DNA from: an uncultured Oscillospiraceae bacterium
Lineage (GTDB): Bacteria > Bacillota > Clostridia > Oscillospirales > Acutalibacteraceae
Assembly (NCBI GenBank): GCA_902492895.1
Contig: CABUNG010000011.1
Location: 1-64,000 of the forward strand
DNA: 64,000 bases
Direction: 5' to 3'
A model generated the notes under the pieces. The model was not told the origin of the DNA and did not search any database. It saw only the letters and a list, made by a program, of their open reading frames with translations. The translations under genes were made by a program, and so were the position numbers. Below, piece after piece: positions 52,906 through 60,809 of this stretch. How positions within the stretch are numbered: the first letter of the stretch is position 1; each line of letters begins with the position of its first letter.

Positions 52906-53589
52906 ATGACGAACCCCGCAGCCGTCGCCTTTGATCTGGACGGCACCCTGGTCGATACGCTCGAGGATTTGGCCCACGCGACGGAAGAGACACTCCGTCT
53001 CTCCGGGTACGGCCGTCCGGACGGACAGCCGCGGCATCCGCTCGAGGCGTACCGCCGTTTTGTCGGCAACGGCGCCCGCCGTTTGATCGAACGGGCGGCC
53101 GGAGAGACGGTCGGCGCGGCGCAGGTCGATGCGCTGCTCGAAACCTTCGTGCGGGTCTATGACCGGGACTGCCTGCTGTATACCAAGCCCTATCCGGGGA
53201 TCCCGGAGCTGATCGAAGCCTTGGAGCGCTCGGGGGTTCGGATGGTCGTCGTGACCAACAAGCCGGAGGAACAGGCCGTCAAGATTCTGCGGCACTTTTT
53301 CCCGGAGAATCCCTTTGCCTGCATTTGCGGCGGACGGGCGGGGCGGCGGCACAAGCCCGATCCGGCCGCTCTGCTCGAAACCCTGGCCGCCGCAGGCGCC
53401 GATCCCGAACGGACGCTTTATGTGGGAGATTCCGACGTGGATGTGTTGACCGCCCACAATGCAGGGCTGCCCTGTGCGGGCGCGGTATGGGGATTCCGCG
53501 GAGAGGCGGAGCTGACGGCGGCGGGGGCAGATGTCCTGCTTTTCCGGCCTTCCGACCTCTTGGCCGCTCTGAAACAACGGAATTTATAA
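52906..53589 (+). CDS. HAD-superfamily phosphatase, phosphoglycolate-phosphatase type
   Basis: A 227-residue HAD-IA hydrolase. Motif I FDLDGTLVDTLED (nucleophile Asp10), an alpha-helical cap (about 17-85), motif II VVTNKP, motif III lysine in KPDPAALLE and motif IV GDSDVDV. The cap and spacing match Gph-type phosphatases, which remove 2-phosphoglycolate or related small phosphoesters. ATG with AAAGGAG upstream, 48 bp after the epimerase-like gene. Confidence 0.85.
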   Translation: MTNPAAVAFDLDGTLVDTLEDLAHATEETLRLSGYGRPDGQPRHPLEAYRRFVGNGARRLIERAAGETVGAAQVDALLETFVRVYDRDCLLYTKPYPGIPELIEALERSGVRMVVVTNKPEEQAVKILRHFFPENPFACICGGRAGRRHKPDPAALLETLAAAGADPERTLYVGDSDVDVLTAHNAGLPCAGAVWGFRGEAELTAAGADVLLFRPSDLLAALKQRNL

Positions 53590-53659
53590 AGGAGGCTCGT
53601 CCTCCTGTCACCGATCGCCTCCTGTGTGCATAGCTTGTACTAACAGGAGGTGATTGAGT

Positions 53660-53989
53660 ATGTGTTGTGGAGTGCTTGGTGTGGTGGCGCTGGCGGCTGC
53701 CGGCCGCCGTTCGATGGACTGCGGCTGCGGGTGCGGCTGCCGCCGCGAACGCTTTGAACCCCGGACCAATGTGATCCGGATGACGGAGCCGTCTTGCGGC
53801 TGCGGCTGTGGCTGTGGTTGCTGCTGCAACTGCTGCGGTTGTGGCTGCGGATGCGGATGTGAGAATACGAGCGAGCAGTCGGCCGCCGCTTCCGTGAGCT
53901 GTGAAGCCGTGGAGGCGTTTAAGCAGGCGTATGCTGGCCGTTCCTGCGGTTCCGATCGCGATAACCACCGTTCCTGCGGCTGCCGCTGA
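53660..53989 (+). CDS. extremely cysteine-rich small protein
   Basis: A 109-residue protein with about 23 cysteines. Most lie in two Cys-Gly alternating runs: CGCGCGC near residues 22-28 and a block of 13 Cys near 47-68 that includes CCCNCC. A mid-segment RRERFEPRTNVIRM and a C-terminal helix-like part (VSCEAVEAFKQAYAG) ending SCGCR follow. No family recognised. Possibilities are a metal-binding (metallothionein-like) protein or a spore/structural protein; the adjacent CotJC-like gene favours a sporulation link (inference). ATG with AGGAGG 9 bases upstream; terminator at 54008-54046. Codon use (TGC/GGC) is forced by composition, so a false open frame is not fully excluded. Confidence 0.62.
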   Translation: MCCGVLGVVALAAAGRRSMDCGCGCGCRRERFEPRTNVIRMTEPSCGCGCGCGCCCNCCGCGCGCGCENTSEQSAAASVSCEAVEAFKQAYAGRSCGSDRDNHRSCGCR

Positions 53990-54007
53990 ATGCAGACGTT
54001 CTATTCC

Positions 54008-54046
54008 AGGCCGGGACTGTCTTAAACAGTCCCGGCCTTCTTTTTT
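54008..54046 (+). terminator. intrinsic terminator after the Cys-rich gene
   Basis: AGGCCGGGACTGT pairs with ACAGTCCCGGCCT around CTTAA and is followed by a run of T residues. Confidence 0.9.
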
Positions 54047-54061
54047 AATTTTCTTTTTTCT

Positions 54062-54090
54062 GCAAAATTGGCGGGATCCCGCGCATACTA
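54062..54090 (+). promoter_or_regulatory. forespore-type (sigma-G/F-like) promoter of the catalase gene
   Basis: CATACTA (54084-54090) matches the -10 consensus of forespore sigma factors, and GCAAA (54062-54066) matches the -35 with one difference; the spacer is 17 bp. The start codon is 31 bp downstream. No sigma-A promoter of similar quality was seen here. Confidence 0.55.
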
Positions 54091-54120
54091 AGGTTGAAAT
54101 CCCAAAAAGGAGGTCAACCT

Positions 54121-54786
54121 ATGTTCAAGCATGAAAAACAGTATCTTCATCCCGTGCGCGTGGATCGGCCGAATCCGAATTACGCGGCGCTGCTGCAGGA
54201 ACAGCTGGGCGGCCCGCAGGGCGAGCTGAAATCCGCTCTGCAGTACCTGTCCCAGAGCATGCGGATCAAAGACAAGGAAATCAAGGACCTGTTTCTGGAT
54301 GTGGCGGCCGAGGAGCTTTGCCATCTGGAAATGATCAGCGCCACGGTCAACATGCTCAACGGCGATGAACTCGACGCGATGAATGCCACGGTGGGGAACG
54401 TGGAAGCGCATGTTCTGACCGGACTGACGCCCATGCTCGCCAACGCCAGCGGCTATCTCTGGACCGCCGCCTATGTCAATGAGACCGGCGATGCCGCGGC
54501 GGATATCCTGTCCGATATTGCAGCCGAGCAGAGGGCTAAGGTGGTTTACCAGTACCTGTACCGCCAGATTGACGACAAGGGCGTGCGGGAGACTATCGAT
54601 TTTCTTCTCAATCGGGAAGAGGCCCACAACACCATGTTCCGGGAAGCCTTCAACCGTATCCAGGATTCGGGGTCCCAGCAGAATTGGGGTACCACCCCCA
54701 ATGCCCGGATTTACTTCGACCTCTCCAGCCCCGGCGGCCAGAGCTTCGATCCGGCGAAAGCACAGCCGGTCTCCTTTAATATTTAG
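54121..54786 (+). CDS. CotJC-like manganese catalase
   Basis: A 221-residue ferritin-like di-manganese catalase, converting hydrogen peroxide to water and oxygen. Conserved metal ligands are visible: Glu35 in GPQGELKSALQYL, Glu65 and His68 in EELCHLEMI, a Glu in DIAAEQRAKVVYQ and a His in REEAHNTMF. Length and the N-terminal YLHPVRVDRPNPNYA match the spore-coat CotJC group rather than longer cytosolic Mn catalases. ATG with AAAGGAGG upstream and a forespore-type promoter, so it probably protects spores from oxidants. Monocistronic. Confidence 0.87.
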   Translation: MFKHEKQYLHPVRVDRPNPNYAALLQEQLGGPQGELKSALQYLSQSMRIKDKEIKDLFLDVAAEELCHLEMISATVNMLNGDELDAMNATVGNVEAHVLTGLTPMLANASGYLWTAAYVNETGDAAADILSDIAAEQRAKVVYQYLYRQIDDKGVRETIDFLLNREEAHNTMFREAFNRIQDSGSQQNWGTTPNARIYFDLSSPGGQSFDPAKAQPVSFNI

Positions 54787-54819
54787 CGGTTTTCCGCTTT
54801 GGATCGTCGGATTTTCTCC

Positions 54820-54848
54820 TTGACAAACCGATTTACGGCGCTTATAAT
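54820..54848 (+). promoter_or_regulatory. consensus promoter of leuA
   Basis: TTGACA (54820-54825), a 17-bp spacer and TATAAT (54843-54848): both hexamers are perfect consensus. Confidence 0.9.
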
Positions 54849-54855
54849 AGGGAAT

Positions 54856-55146
54856 AACAACTTGATAAACCTAGCAAAGACGTTGAAGGGAATAAGACAC
54901 GGGGTCTGTTGCCTCAGAGAGCCGGCGGGTGGTGCGAGCCGGTGGCGGAATCCGTGTGTATAGCTCATCCTGGAGTCGTTCGTCCGATCCGCAAGGGGTA
55001 GGGCGGGCCGCCTGGCGGCGTTATCGGCCAGCGCTTTCCGCGGTATCTGCGGCGGAGCGGTCAAGGGGTGCTGCGGCACCTGAAACTGGGTGGTACCACG
55101 TGCGATTCTTCGCCCGTCCCTTTTTTGGGGGACGGGCGTTTTTATT
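54856..55146 (+). ncRNA. T-box leader (leucine) of leuA
   Basis: A tRNA-sensing leader of about 290 bases. The T-box sequence AACTGGGTGGTACCACG (55084-55100) is present and is followed by an intrinsic terminator (CGCCCGTCCC pairing across a T-rich loop, then a T-run, 55111-55145). The upstream stem I holds AGAGAGCC and a probable specifier CTC (Leu) in TATAGCTCATCCTGGAG near 54960-54976. The specifier is inferred from position and from the leuA gene downstream. Uncharged tRNA-Leu would stabilise the antiterminator and allow leuA expression. Confidence 0.9.
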
Positions 55147-55165
55147 TGAAAAGGAGGTCTGGTCC

Positions 55166-56848
55166 ATGAAACCGAAATTTGAAAAATATATCCCCTTTAC
55201 ACCTGTCCGGCTTCCCGACCGGCAGTGGCCCGACCGGGTGATTGAAAAAGCGCCGATCTGGTGCAGCGTCGATCTGCGGGACGGCAACCAGGCACTGGTG
55301 GATCCGATGAATATGGAGGAAAAGCTTGAGTTCTTCAAGGCCCTCTGCGATATGGGCTTCAAAGAAATCGAGGTCGGCTTTCCGTCGGCCTCGGAGACGG
55401 AATTCGCGATCTGCCGCGAGCTGATCGAGGGCGGCCATATTCCGGACGATGTGACCATCCAGGTTCTCGTCCAGGCCCGGGAGCACCTGATCCGCCGCAC
55501 TTTCGAGGCGATCCGGGGAGCCAAAAACGTCATCGTCCACTTCTATAACTCCACGTCAACCCTGCAGCGCAAGGTCGTGTTCCACAAGGACATGGCGGGT
55601 ATCATCGATATCGCGGTCGCGGGTGCGAAGCTGGTCCGGGAACTGACCGAGAGCTTTGAAGGGGATACCCATATCCGGTACGAGTATTCCCCCGAGAGCT
55701 TCTCGGGAACGGAAATGGACAATGCAGTGGCCATCTGCGCCGCCGTTATGGACGCGCTCGGCTCCACAAAAGAGAACCCCGTCATCCTCAATCTGCCCAA
55801 TACGGTCGAGATGTGCACGCCGAACACCCACGCCGATCAGATCGAGTATTTCATTCGTCATCTGCCGAACCGCGAGGCCGCGATCATCAGCATCCATCCC
55901 CACAATGACCGGGGCAGCGGCGTGGGCGCGGCGGAACTGGCTTTGCTGGCGGGGGCCGAACGGGTGGAAGGCACTCTGTTCGGGAATGGGGAGCGCACGG
56001 GCAACCTCGATCTTGTGACGATGGGGCTGAACATGTACACCCAGGGTGTCGATCCCGAACTGGATTTCAGCCGCCTGCCCGCGCTCAAAGAGATGTACGA
56101 GCGCTGCACCAAGATGCGGGTGCCGGAGCGGCAGCCCTACGTGGGGGAACTGGTCTTTACGGCGTTTTCGGGATCTCATCAGGATGCGATCAACAAGGGC
56201 ATGCAGTATATGCGGGAGTCGGGCTCCGAGTATTGGGAGGTGCCGTATCTGCCCATCGATCCGGCCGATGTCGGACGTCAGTATGAGCCGATCATCCGGA
56301 TCAATTCCCAATCGGGCAAAGGCGGTGCTGCGTTCGTCATGCAGAGTGCCTTCGGCTACAATCTGCCGAAGGCCATGCATCCCGAGTTTGGGGCGCTCGT
56401 CAAGGCGGAATGCGACCGGGTCGGCCGGGAATTGTCCGCCGACGAGCTGTTTGGCGTATTCCGCCGCCATTATCTCGAGGTGCCGCAGAAATACGCGCTG
56501 ACGGGCCACACTCTCTTTGAGGAATCGGGCAGCGAGAACGGCGTGCATTTCAAGGGTACCCTGCGCGTGGACGGCGAGTGCCGCGAGCTTGAAGCGACCG
56601 GCAACGGACCTCTCGACGCCTTTTTCAACGCCCTGCGGAAGGTGGGCGTGGACGGCTACACCTTCCAGTCCTATCACGAGCACGCGATATCCTCCGGTTC
56701 CGATTCCAAGGCGATTGCCTATATCGAACTCAAGACTCCGGACGGCCGTTCGATCTTCGGCGTCGGGATCGAGAGCAACATCAACCGGGCCTCCATTCAG
56801 GGGGTGCTCTGTGCCATGAACAGGGCGTCGGCTGCCGCCAAGGCGTAG
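55166..56848 (+). CDS. leuA: 2-isopropylmalate synthase
   Basis: First committed step of leucine synthesis: acetyl-CoA plus 2-oxoisovalerate gives 2-isopropylmalate. The 560-residue length and the opening PDRQWPDRVIEKAPIWCSVDLRDGNQAL mark the long (LeuA type 2) form. Metal and substrate residues lie in DLRDGNQ, FPSASETEF and ISIHPHNDRGSGVGAAELAL. The C-terminal allosteric leucine-binding region (about 420-560) ends GVGIESNINRASIQGVLCAMNR. ATG with AAGGAGG upstream, directly after the T-box terminator. leuB follows after 121 bp, and leuC/leuD are not in the window. Confidence 0.94.
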   Translation: MKPKFEKYIPFTPVRLPDRQWPDRVIEKAPIWCSVDLRDGNQALVDPMNMEEKLEFFKALCDMGFKEIEVGFPSASETEFAICRELIEGGHIPDDVTIQVLVQAREHLIRRTFEAIRGAKNVIVHFYNSTSTLQRKVVFHKDMAGIIDIAVAGAKLVRELTESFEGDTHIRYEYSPESFSGTEMDNAVAICAAVMDALGSTKENPVILNLPNTVEMCTPNTHADQIEYFIRHLPNREAAIISIHPHNDRGSGVGAAELALLAGAERVEGTLFGNGERTGNLDLVTMGLNMYTQGVDPELDFSRLPALKEMYERCTKMRVPERQPYVGELVFTAFSGSHQDAINKGMQYMRESGSEYWEVPYLPIDPADVGRQYEPIIRINSQSGKGGAAFVMQSAFGYNLPKAMHPEFGALVKAECDRVGRELSADELFGVFRRHYLEVPQKYALTGHTLFEESGSENGVHFKGTLRVDGECRELEATGNGPLDAFFNALRKVGVDGYTFQSYHEHAISSGSDSKAIAYIELKTPDGRSIFGVGIESNINRASIQGVLCAMNRASAAAKA

Positions 56849-56969
56849 GTCATCCCAGCCTCCCATATAGTTTATCCCTTGTTTCGGGAAGGGGGCATCG
56901 GCTCGTCCGTTCCGGTTTCATCGTTTTCTGTAAGCCGCGTATCCGAAGTAACATAAAGGAGAATGGAAT

Positions 56970-58046
56970 ATGAACACGTACCATATCACCCTTCTGCGTG
57001 GGGACGGCATCGGCCCCGAAATCGTGCGGGAAGCCGTCAAGGTCCTGGACGCCGCTGCGGCTCGTTATGGATTTGCCCTGACCTATACCGACGCCCTCCT
57101 CGGAGGCTGTGCCATCGATGCGGCGGGAACACCGCTGCCCGAAGAGACGGTGAAGCTCTGCAAGGCGAGCGACGCCGTGCTGCTCGGCGCCGTCGGCGGC
57201 TATAAATGGGATACTCTGCCGGGCGGAAAGCGGCCCGAGGCGGGGCTGCTCGGCATTCGTTCGGCGCTTGGCCTGTTTGCCAATCTGCGCCCGGCCAAGA
57301 TTTACGGCCCCCTGAAGGACGCCTGTCCGCTGCGGCCCTCCATCGTCGGGGACGATATGGATCTCCTCGTCGTCCGGGAATTGACCGGCGGCATCTATTT
57401 TGGAGAGCGCGGCCGGGAGACCGTGGACGGCGTACCGGCCGCCTATGATACCGAGCGGTATTCCGTTCCGGAAGTGGAGCGGATTGCCCGGGTCGCATTT
57501 GATACCGCCCGGAAGCGCCGCGGCCGGGTCCACAGCATCGACAAGGCGAATGTTCTGGAGTCTTCCCGCCTGTGGCGGGAGACGGTCATCCGGATCGCAC
57601 AGGATTATCCGGATGTGGAACTCTGCCATATGTATGTAGACAACGCGGCCATGCAGCTGGTTCGGGACCCCAAGCAGTTCGACGTCATCGTGACTTCCAA
57701 TATGTTCGGGGATATTCTCTCGGACGAGGCCTCCCAGATCGCGGGATCCATCGGCATGCTCCCCTCGGCTTCCCTCGGGGAAGGGACGCGGGGCCTGTTC
57801 GAGCCCATCCACGGCTCGGCTCCCGACATCGCGGGGCAGGACGTGGCCAATCCCCTTGCGACCATACTTTCCGCAGCCATGCTGCTGCGCTATTCGCTCG
57901 GCGAGACGGACGCGGCGGATGCCATTGAGAAAGCGGTGGAGCAGGTGCTGAACGATGGCCTGCGCACCCCGGATATCGTGTCCGAAGGCTGCCGGAAGGT
58001 CGGTACTGCCGCCATGGGCGACGCGGTGGTGCAGGCGCTGGCATAA
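56970..58046 (+). CDS. leuB: 3-isopropylmalate dehydrogenase
   Basis: Oxidatively decarboxylates 3-isopropylmalate using NAD+. The 358 residues have the family-typical [21 protein letters not shown] at the start, [30 protein letters not shown], the Arg/Lys/Tyr catalytic set around [13 protein letters not shown] and [16 protein letters not shown] [18 protein letters not shown]. The signature [27 protein letters not shown] and the NAD site [20 protein letters not shown] complete it. ATG with AAAGGAG upstream. Terminator at 58055-58090. Confidence 0.95.
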   Translation: MNTYHITLLRGDGIGPEIVREAVKVLDAAAARYGFALTYTDALLGGCAIDAAGTPLPEETVKLCKASDAVLLGAVGGYKWDTLPGGKRPEAGLLGIRSALGLFANLRPAKIYGPLKDACPLRPSIVGDDMDLLVVRELTGGIYFGERGRETVDGVPAAYDTERYSVPEVERIARVAFDTARKRRGRVHSIDKANVLESSRLWRETVIRIAQDYPDVELCHMYVDNAAMQLVRDPKQFDVIVTSNMFGDILSDEASQIAGSIGMLPSASLGEGTRGLFEPIHGSAPDIAGQDVANPLATILSAAMLLRYSLGETDAADAIEKAVEQVLNDGLRTPDIVSEGCRKVGTAAMGDAVVQALA

Positions 58047-58054
58047 GACGTGAA

Positions 58055-58090
58055 AATCCCCCTCTGCGTACATGTATGCAGAGGGGGATT
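58055..58090. terminator. bidirectional intrinsic terminator
   Basis: AATCCCCCTCTGC pairs with GCAGAGGGGGATT around a 10-base loop. It ends leuB and also sits at the 3' end of the convergent small gene. Confidence 0.85.
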
Positions 58091-58093
58091 CGT

Positions 58094-58375
58094 TTATCCG
58101 GCCTGGGAGGCCATGGCCTGCAAAAACATGCCCAGGGCGATACCGGTCCCGCCGCTGAAGACGGCGAACAGGATGCGGCGGATCCGTCGGCTGCGTCTGG
58201 ACAGGCGCAGCCCGGCGTAGCTATCCGATGTGCGCAGCAGTTTCTGAGCCTCTTCATGCAGCCGCCCATCCTGCTGGTCCATGCATTCGGGACGCACGAC
58301 CAGCAGCGCCCGCTCAAAATAAGGATTGCCGGTGTCCGTGACTTCAATCATCTGCCGATTGACGCCTTTGATCAT
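58094..58375 (-). CDS. 93-residue protein with C-terminal membrane helix
   Basis: Hypothetical protein. A polar N-terminal part (KGVNRQMIEVTDTGNPYFERALLVVRPE), a basic stretch (LSRRSRRIRR) and one membrane helix at about 70-90 (ILFAVFSGGTGIALGMFLQAM). No family recognised. ATG at 58375 has AGGAGG 9 bases upstream, and a forespore-like promoter lies at 58402-58431, so a role in sporulation is a reasonable guess. The longer frame to 58582 has no ribosome site. Confidence 0.65.
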   Translation of the reverse strand: MIKGVNRQMIEVTDTGNPYFERALLVVRPECMDQQDGRLHEEAQKLLRTSDSYAGLRLSRRSRRIRRILFAVFSGGTGIALGMFLQAMASQAG

Positions 58376-58401
58376 CGTGACGCGCCTCCTTTTTCCGTTC
58401 A

Positions 58402-58431
58402 CAGTATGGACGGAAATCGCGTTTTTTATTC
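58402..58431 (-). promoter_or_regulatory. possible forespore-type promoter of the 93-aa gene
   Basis: On the minus strand GAATA (58427-58431), an 18-bp spacer and CATACTG (58402-58408), close to the sigma-G consensus except for the last base of the -10. Confidence 0.4.
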
Positions 58432-58628
58432 TGAAAAGCGGCAGGCGGAAAGGCGGATAAACTCTTTGTAAAAATTCGGTTAAGGGAAAAACGGTGGAAA
58501 ACTCGGTGGAAAGTGTGAATAATCGGGGCTTTTTGGGGGTTTTTTCATTGTGGAAAGGTCGGACAGGCAAAATTTTCCACAAATATTCGCCATTTTTCGC
58601 ATACAGATTGTTGAATGACCTTTACCAG

Positions 58629-58955
58629 GCCGGCCTCTGACGAATTCCAAATTCGAGTGTTCTAGGGCCGGCCTCCGCTCATTTCAGCATTGCTGAAATG
58701 GCCCGGGGCGGATAGAGACCAGCCGGCCTCTGACGAATTCCAAATTCGAGTGTTCTAGGGCCGGCCTCCGCTCATTTCAGCATTGCTGAAATGGCCCGGG
58801 GCGGATAGAGACCAGCCGGCCTCTGACGAATTCCAAATTCGAGTGTTCTAGGGCCGGCCTCCGCTCATTTCGCTTCGCTGAAATGGCCCGGGGCATACAA
58901 AGACCGGCCGGCCCCCAAGCGTGTCCAAAACCGGGGTGTTCTAGGGCTGACCGGA
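58629..58955. repeat. tandem array of about 93-bp units
   Basis: Units start at 58629, 58722, 58815 and 58907 (spacings 93, 93, 92). The first two are identical or nearly so, the third differs in its hairpin loop, and the fourth is partial and diverged. Each unit holds two inverted repeats: CGAATT/AATTCG with 3 loop bases and ATTTCAGC/GCTGAAAT with 3 loop bases, plus GGCCGGCCT-type segments and a shared GTGTTCTAGGG. The only open frame across it is repeat-derived. The rest of the 58376-59012 gap has only the putative promoter and AT-rich sequence with DnaA-box-like 9-mers. Confidence 0.85.
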
Positions 58956-59012
58956 TGGGGGATAGGGCGGTGATAAGTTCAATTATAGTATTCAACGGAA
59001 TGAACGTATGGA

Positions 59013-59046
59013 AAACCCCATCCTGGATGTACCCAGGATGGGGTTT
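59013..59046 (-). terminator. hairpin terminator of the DUF6062 gene
   Basis: AAACCCCATCCTGG (59013-59026) pairs with 59033-59046 immediately after the stop codon on the minus strand; the U-tract is short. Confidence 0.75.
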
Positions 59047-59047
59047 G

Positions 59048-59740
59048 TTACGGCTGCCGGGTGGTTAAGAACCAGACGGCTCGCTCCACGGCATCCCGGG
59101 AATTGCCCCAGTCCGCATTTTCGCCGCTGTTGCGGTAATCGAACATCTTGCAGAAGTGGGAGACATCCCCTCGCAGCTCGGTCAGGGTTTTGCGGCTGAG
59201 CGCAGCGGCGGCTTTGACGAAGTCCGGCGAGTTCTTTTTATTCATGCTCTTTTGGGCCGTTTCGGCCAACGCGGAAAAATGGGGCAGGCAGAGTGCGGTC
59301 TGCTCCTCAAAGAGGGCACGGAAGTCCCTTTCCGTTTCCCACAGCCGGCAGACAGTGGCCAGCATCCGTTCCATCGCCCAATCGAGCTGACCGCAGACGA
59401 AGCAGGTACCCGTGGCTTGTCCCGCGGACTTTGCCTGGTTTTTCGCGCTTTTCCCGAAGAGGGGAGCACCGGTGTAAATCCGCTTTTCCATTTCGTCCAG
59501 ATGGCTTTCCAGAATCAACGCTACCCCCAGGCGGTTCCGTTTTTTCAGCATCATCCGGTAATGGTCGATGCAGAACCCCTGCTTGTTGGTCTCGATGCGG
59601 ACATCGGGCTCCATCATGGCCGCGCCGGTAATATACTCCACCACACGATCTTCCAGGGTGTTGCGCAGGCGGCAGATCGGGCAGCCGTCCCGCGGTTCAA
59701 ACACCTCGCTGACCGGGATGCTGGTAATGTCGTCACGCAT
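59048..59740 (-). CDS. DUF6062 family cysteine-motif protein
   Basis: A 230-residue cytoplasmic protein. Paired metal-site-like motifs are visible: CPICRL (about 20), CIDHYRMML (about 57), CFVCGQLDW (about 112) and CLPHFSAL (about 150). The repeated C-x-x-C ... C-x-x-H pattern points to two zinc-binding halves. This matches DUF6062, a Firmicutes family of unknown function. ATG with AAAGGAGCG upstream. It is divergent from the DNA-glycosylase gene and shares a symmetrical promoter with it. Confidence 0.76.
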   Translation of the reverse strand: MRDDITSIPVSEVFEPRDGCPICRLRNTLEDRVVEYITGAAMMEPDVRIETNKQGFCIDHYRMMLKKRNRLGVALILESHLDEMEKRIYTGAPLFGKSAKNQAKSAGQATGTCFVCGQLDWAMERMLATVCRLWETERDFRALFEEQTALCLPHFSALAETAQKSMNKKNSPDFVKAAAALSRKTLTELRGDVSHFCKMFDYRNSGENADWGNSRDAVERAVWFLTTRQP

Positions 59741-59777
59741 AGGATCACGCTCCTTTTTGACTGTTCAGGATTTGGTT

Positions 59778-59816
59778 CTTGTCCCAGTATACCACAGCGT
59801 GCTATACTGGGACAAG
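59778..59816. promoter_or_regulatory. perfectly symmetrical divergent promoter
   Basis: CTTGTCCCAGTATA (59778-59791) and its exact complement (59803-59816) are separated by 11 bp. On + this gives TTGTCC (59780-59785), a 17-bp spacer and TATACT (59803-59808). On - it gives the same hexamers (59809-59814 and 59786-59791) with the same spacing. The start codons lie 28 bp (+) and 46 bp (-) beyond the respective -10s. It could also be bound by a dimeric regulator. Confidence 0.7.
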
Positions 59817-59835
59817 ATGCAAAGGGGGAGATCCT

Positions 59836-60690
59836 GTGCGGACGGAACAAACGAATACCGGTGTGCGCATTTTGGATGCGCCGCCGCTGGACCTTGCTCA
59901 GACGCTCGACTGCGGGCAGTGCTTTCGTTTTGAATCGGACGGAACGGGCGGTTACCGCGGTATCGCGGGACGTCACGCCGCCCTCATTCGGCGGGAGGGG
60001 GATGACCTGTTCATCGAAGGGACGGCGGACCGTCCGGTCACAGCCGAGCTGTTCGAGGGCTTCTGGCGCCGCTATCTGGATCTGGACCGGGATTACGAAG
60101 CGATCTATCGCTCTCTGGTGCGGCGTATGGGAGGCAAAATGGGCCGCTGTGTCCGTTTCTCGCCGGGGATGCGGGTCCTGCGGCAGGAACCGTTTGAAGC
60201 GCTGATTTCCTTTATTCTGTCGCAGAACAACAACGTTCCCCGCATCAAGGGGATCATCGGGCGGCTCTGCCGCTTCGGCGAGCATCTGGGCGGGGAGGAC
60301 TATGCCTTTCCGACGCCGGAACGCATCGCGTCTCTCACGCAGGAGGAGATGGCATCGCTGCGCTGCGGATGGCGGGACGCGTATATCCGCGACGCGGCCC
60401 GCAGGGTGGCGGACGGGACCCTGGATCTCGCCCGCGTTGCGGCCCTGCCGCTTGAGGATGCGCGCAGGGAGCTGCAGACCGTCCAGGGCATCGGTCCCAA
60501 GGTGGCGGACTGTGTGCTGCTCTACGGCCTTGGAAGACTGGAGGCGTTTCCTCTCGATGTCTGGATGAAACGGGCGATGGTCTCCCTGTTTCCGGACAAA
60601 ACCCCCGCCGATTTCGGGCGGTACGCGGGTATTGCCCAGCAGGTGATTTTCCATTACTGCCGCTGTCATCCGCAGGAAGTGCGCGGATAG
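59836..60690 (+). CDS. 8-oxoguanine DNA glycosylase (OGG1 type)
   Basis: A 284-residue base-excision repair enzyme. An N-terminal OGG domain (LDLAQTLDCGQCFRF) is followed by the helical HhH-GPD domain. Seen: EPFEALISFILSQNNNVPRI, the helix-hairpin-helix LQTVQGIGPKVADCVLLYGL with the Schiff-base Lys (GPKVADC), and the catalytic Asp in FPLDVWMKRAM. Bifunctional glycosylase/lyase activity on 8-oxoG is expected. The start is GTG at 59836, with AAAGGGGGAG upstream. Transcribed from the symmetrical promoter shared with DUF6062. Confidence 0.9.
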   Translation: MRTEQTNTGVRILDAPPLDLAQTLDCGQCFRFESDGTGGYRGIAGRHAALIRREGDDLFIEGTADRPVTAELFEGFWRRYLDLDRDYEAIYRSLVRRMGGKMGRCVRFSPGMRVLRQEPFEALISFILSQNNNVPRIKGIIGRLCRFGEHLGGEDYAFPTPERIASLTQEEMASLRCGWRDAYIRDAARRVADGTLDLARVAALPLEDARRELQTVQGIGPKVADCVLLYGLGRLEAFPLDVWMKRAMVSLFPDKTPADFGRYAGIAQQVIFHYCRCHPQEVRG

Positions 60691-60772
60691 ACGGGCGTTT
60701 TTCACAAGAATTTAACAAAACGGATGGTCAAGTTGTGAGGTAATCCATCTTTTTCTTTATGAGTATTTAGGG

Positions 60773-60778
60773 TATAAT
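60773..60778 (+). promoter_or_regulatory. -10 element upstream of the aldolase gene
   Basis: Consensus TATAAT with a poor -35 (TTTTTC 17 bp upstream); 31 bp before the ATG at 60810. Confidence 0.5.
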
Positions 60779-60809
60779 ACCATTAGTAACAAACAGGAGG
60801 ATGAGAAAA

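Noticed and set aside
58480..58620. Replication origin
   Set aside because: Only a few imperfect DnaA-like boxes, no dnaA/dnaN nearby; kept only as a low-interest observation.
58629..58955. CRISPR array
   Set aside because: The units are 93-bp end-to-end tandem repeats with no unique spacers, and no cas genes are near.
58777..58995. 72-codon open frame within the 93-bp repeat array
   Set aside because: Derived from the repeat, no RBS, and its sequence periodicity follows the repeat rather than a protein.
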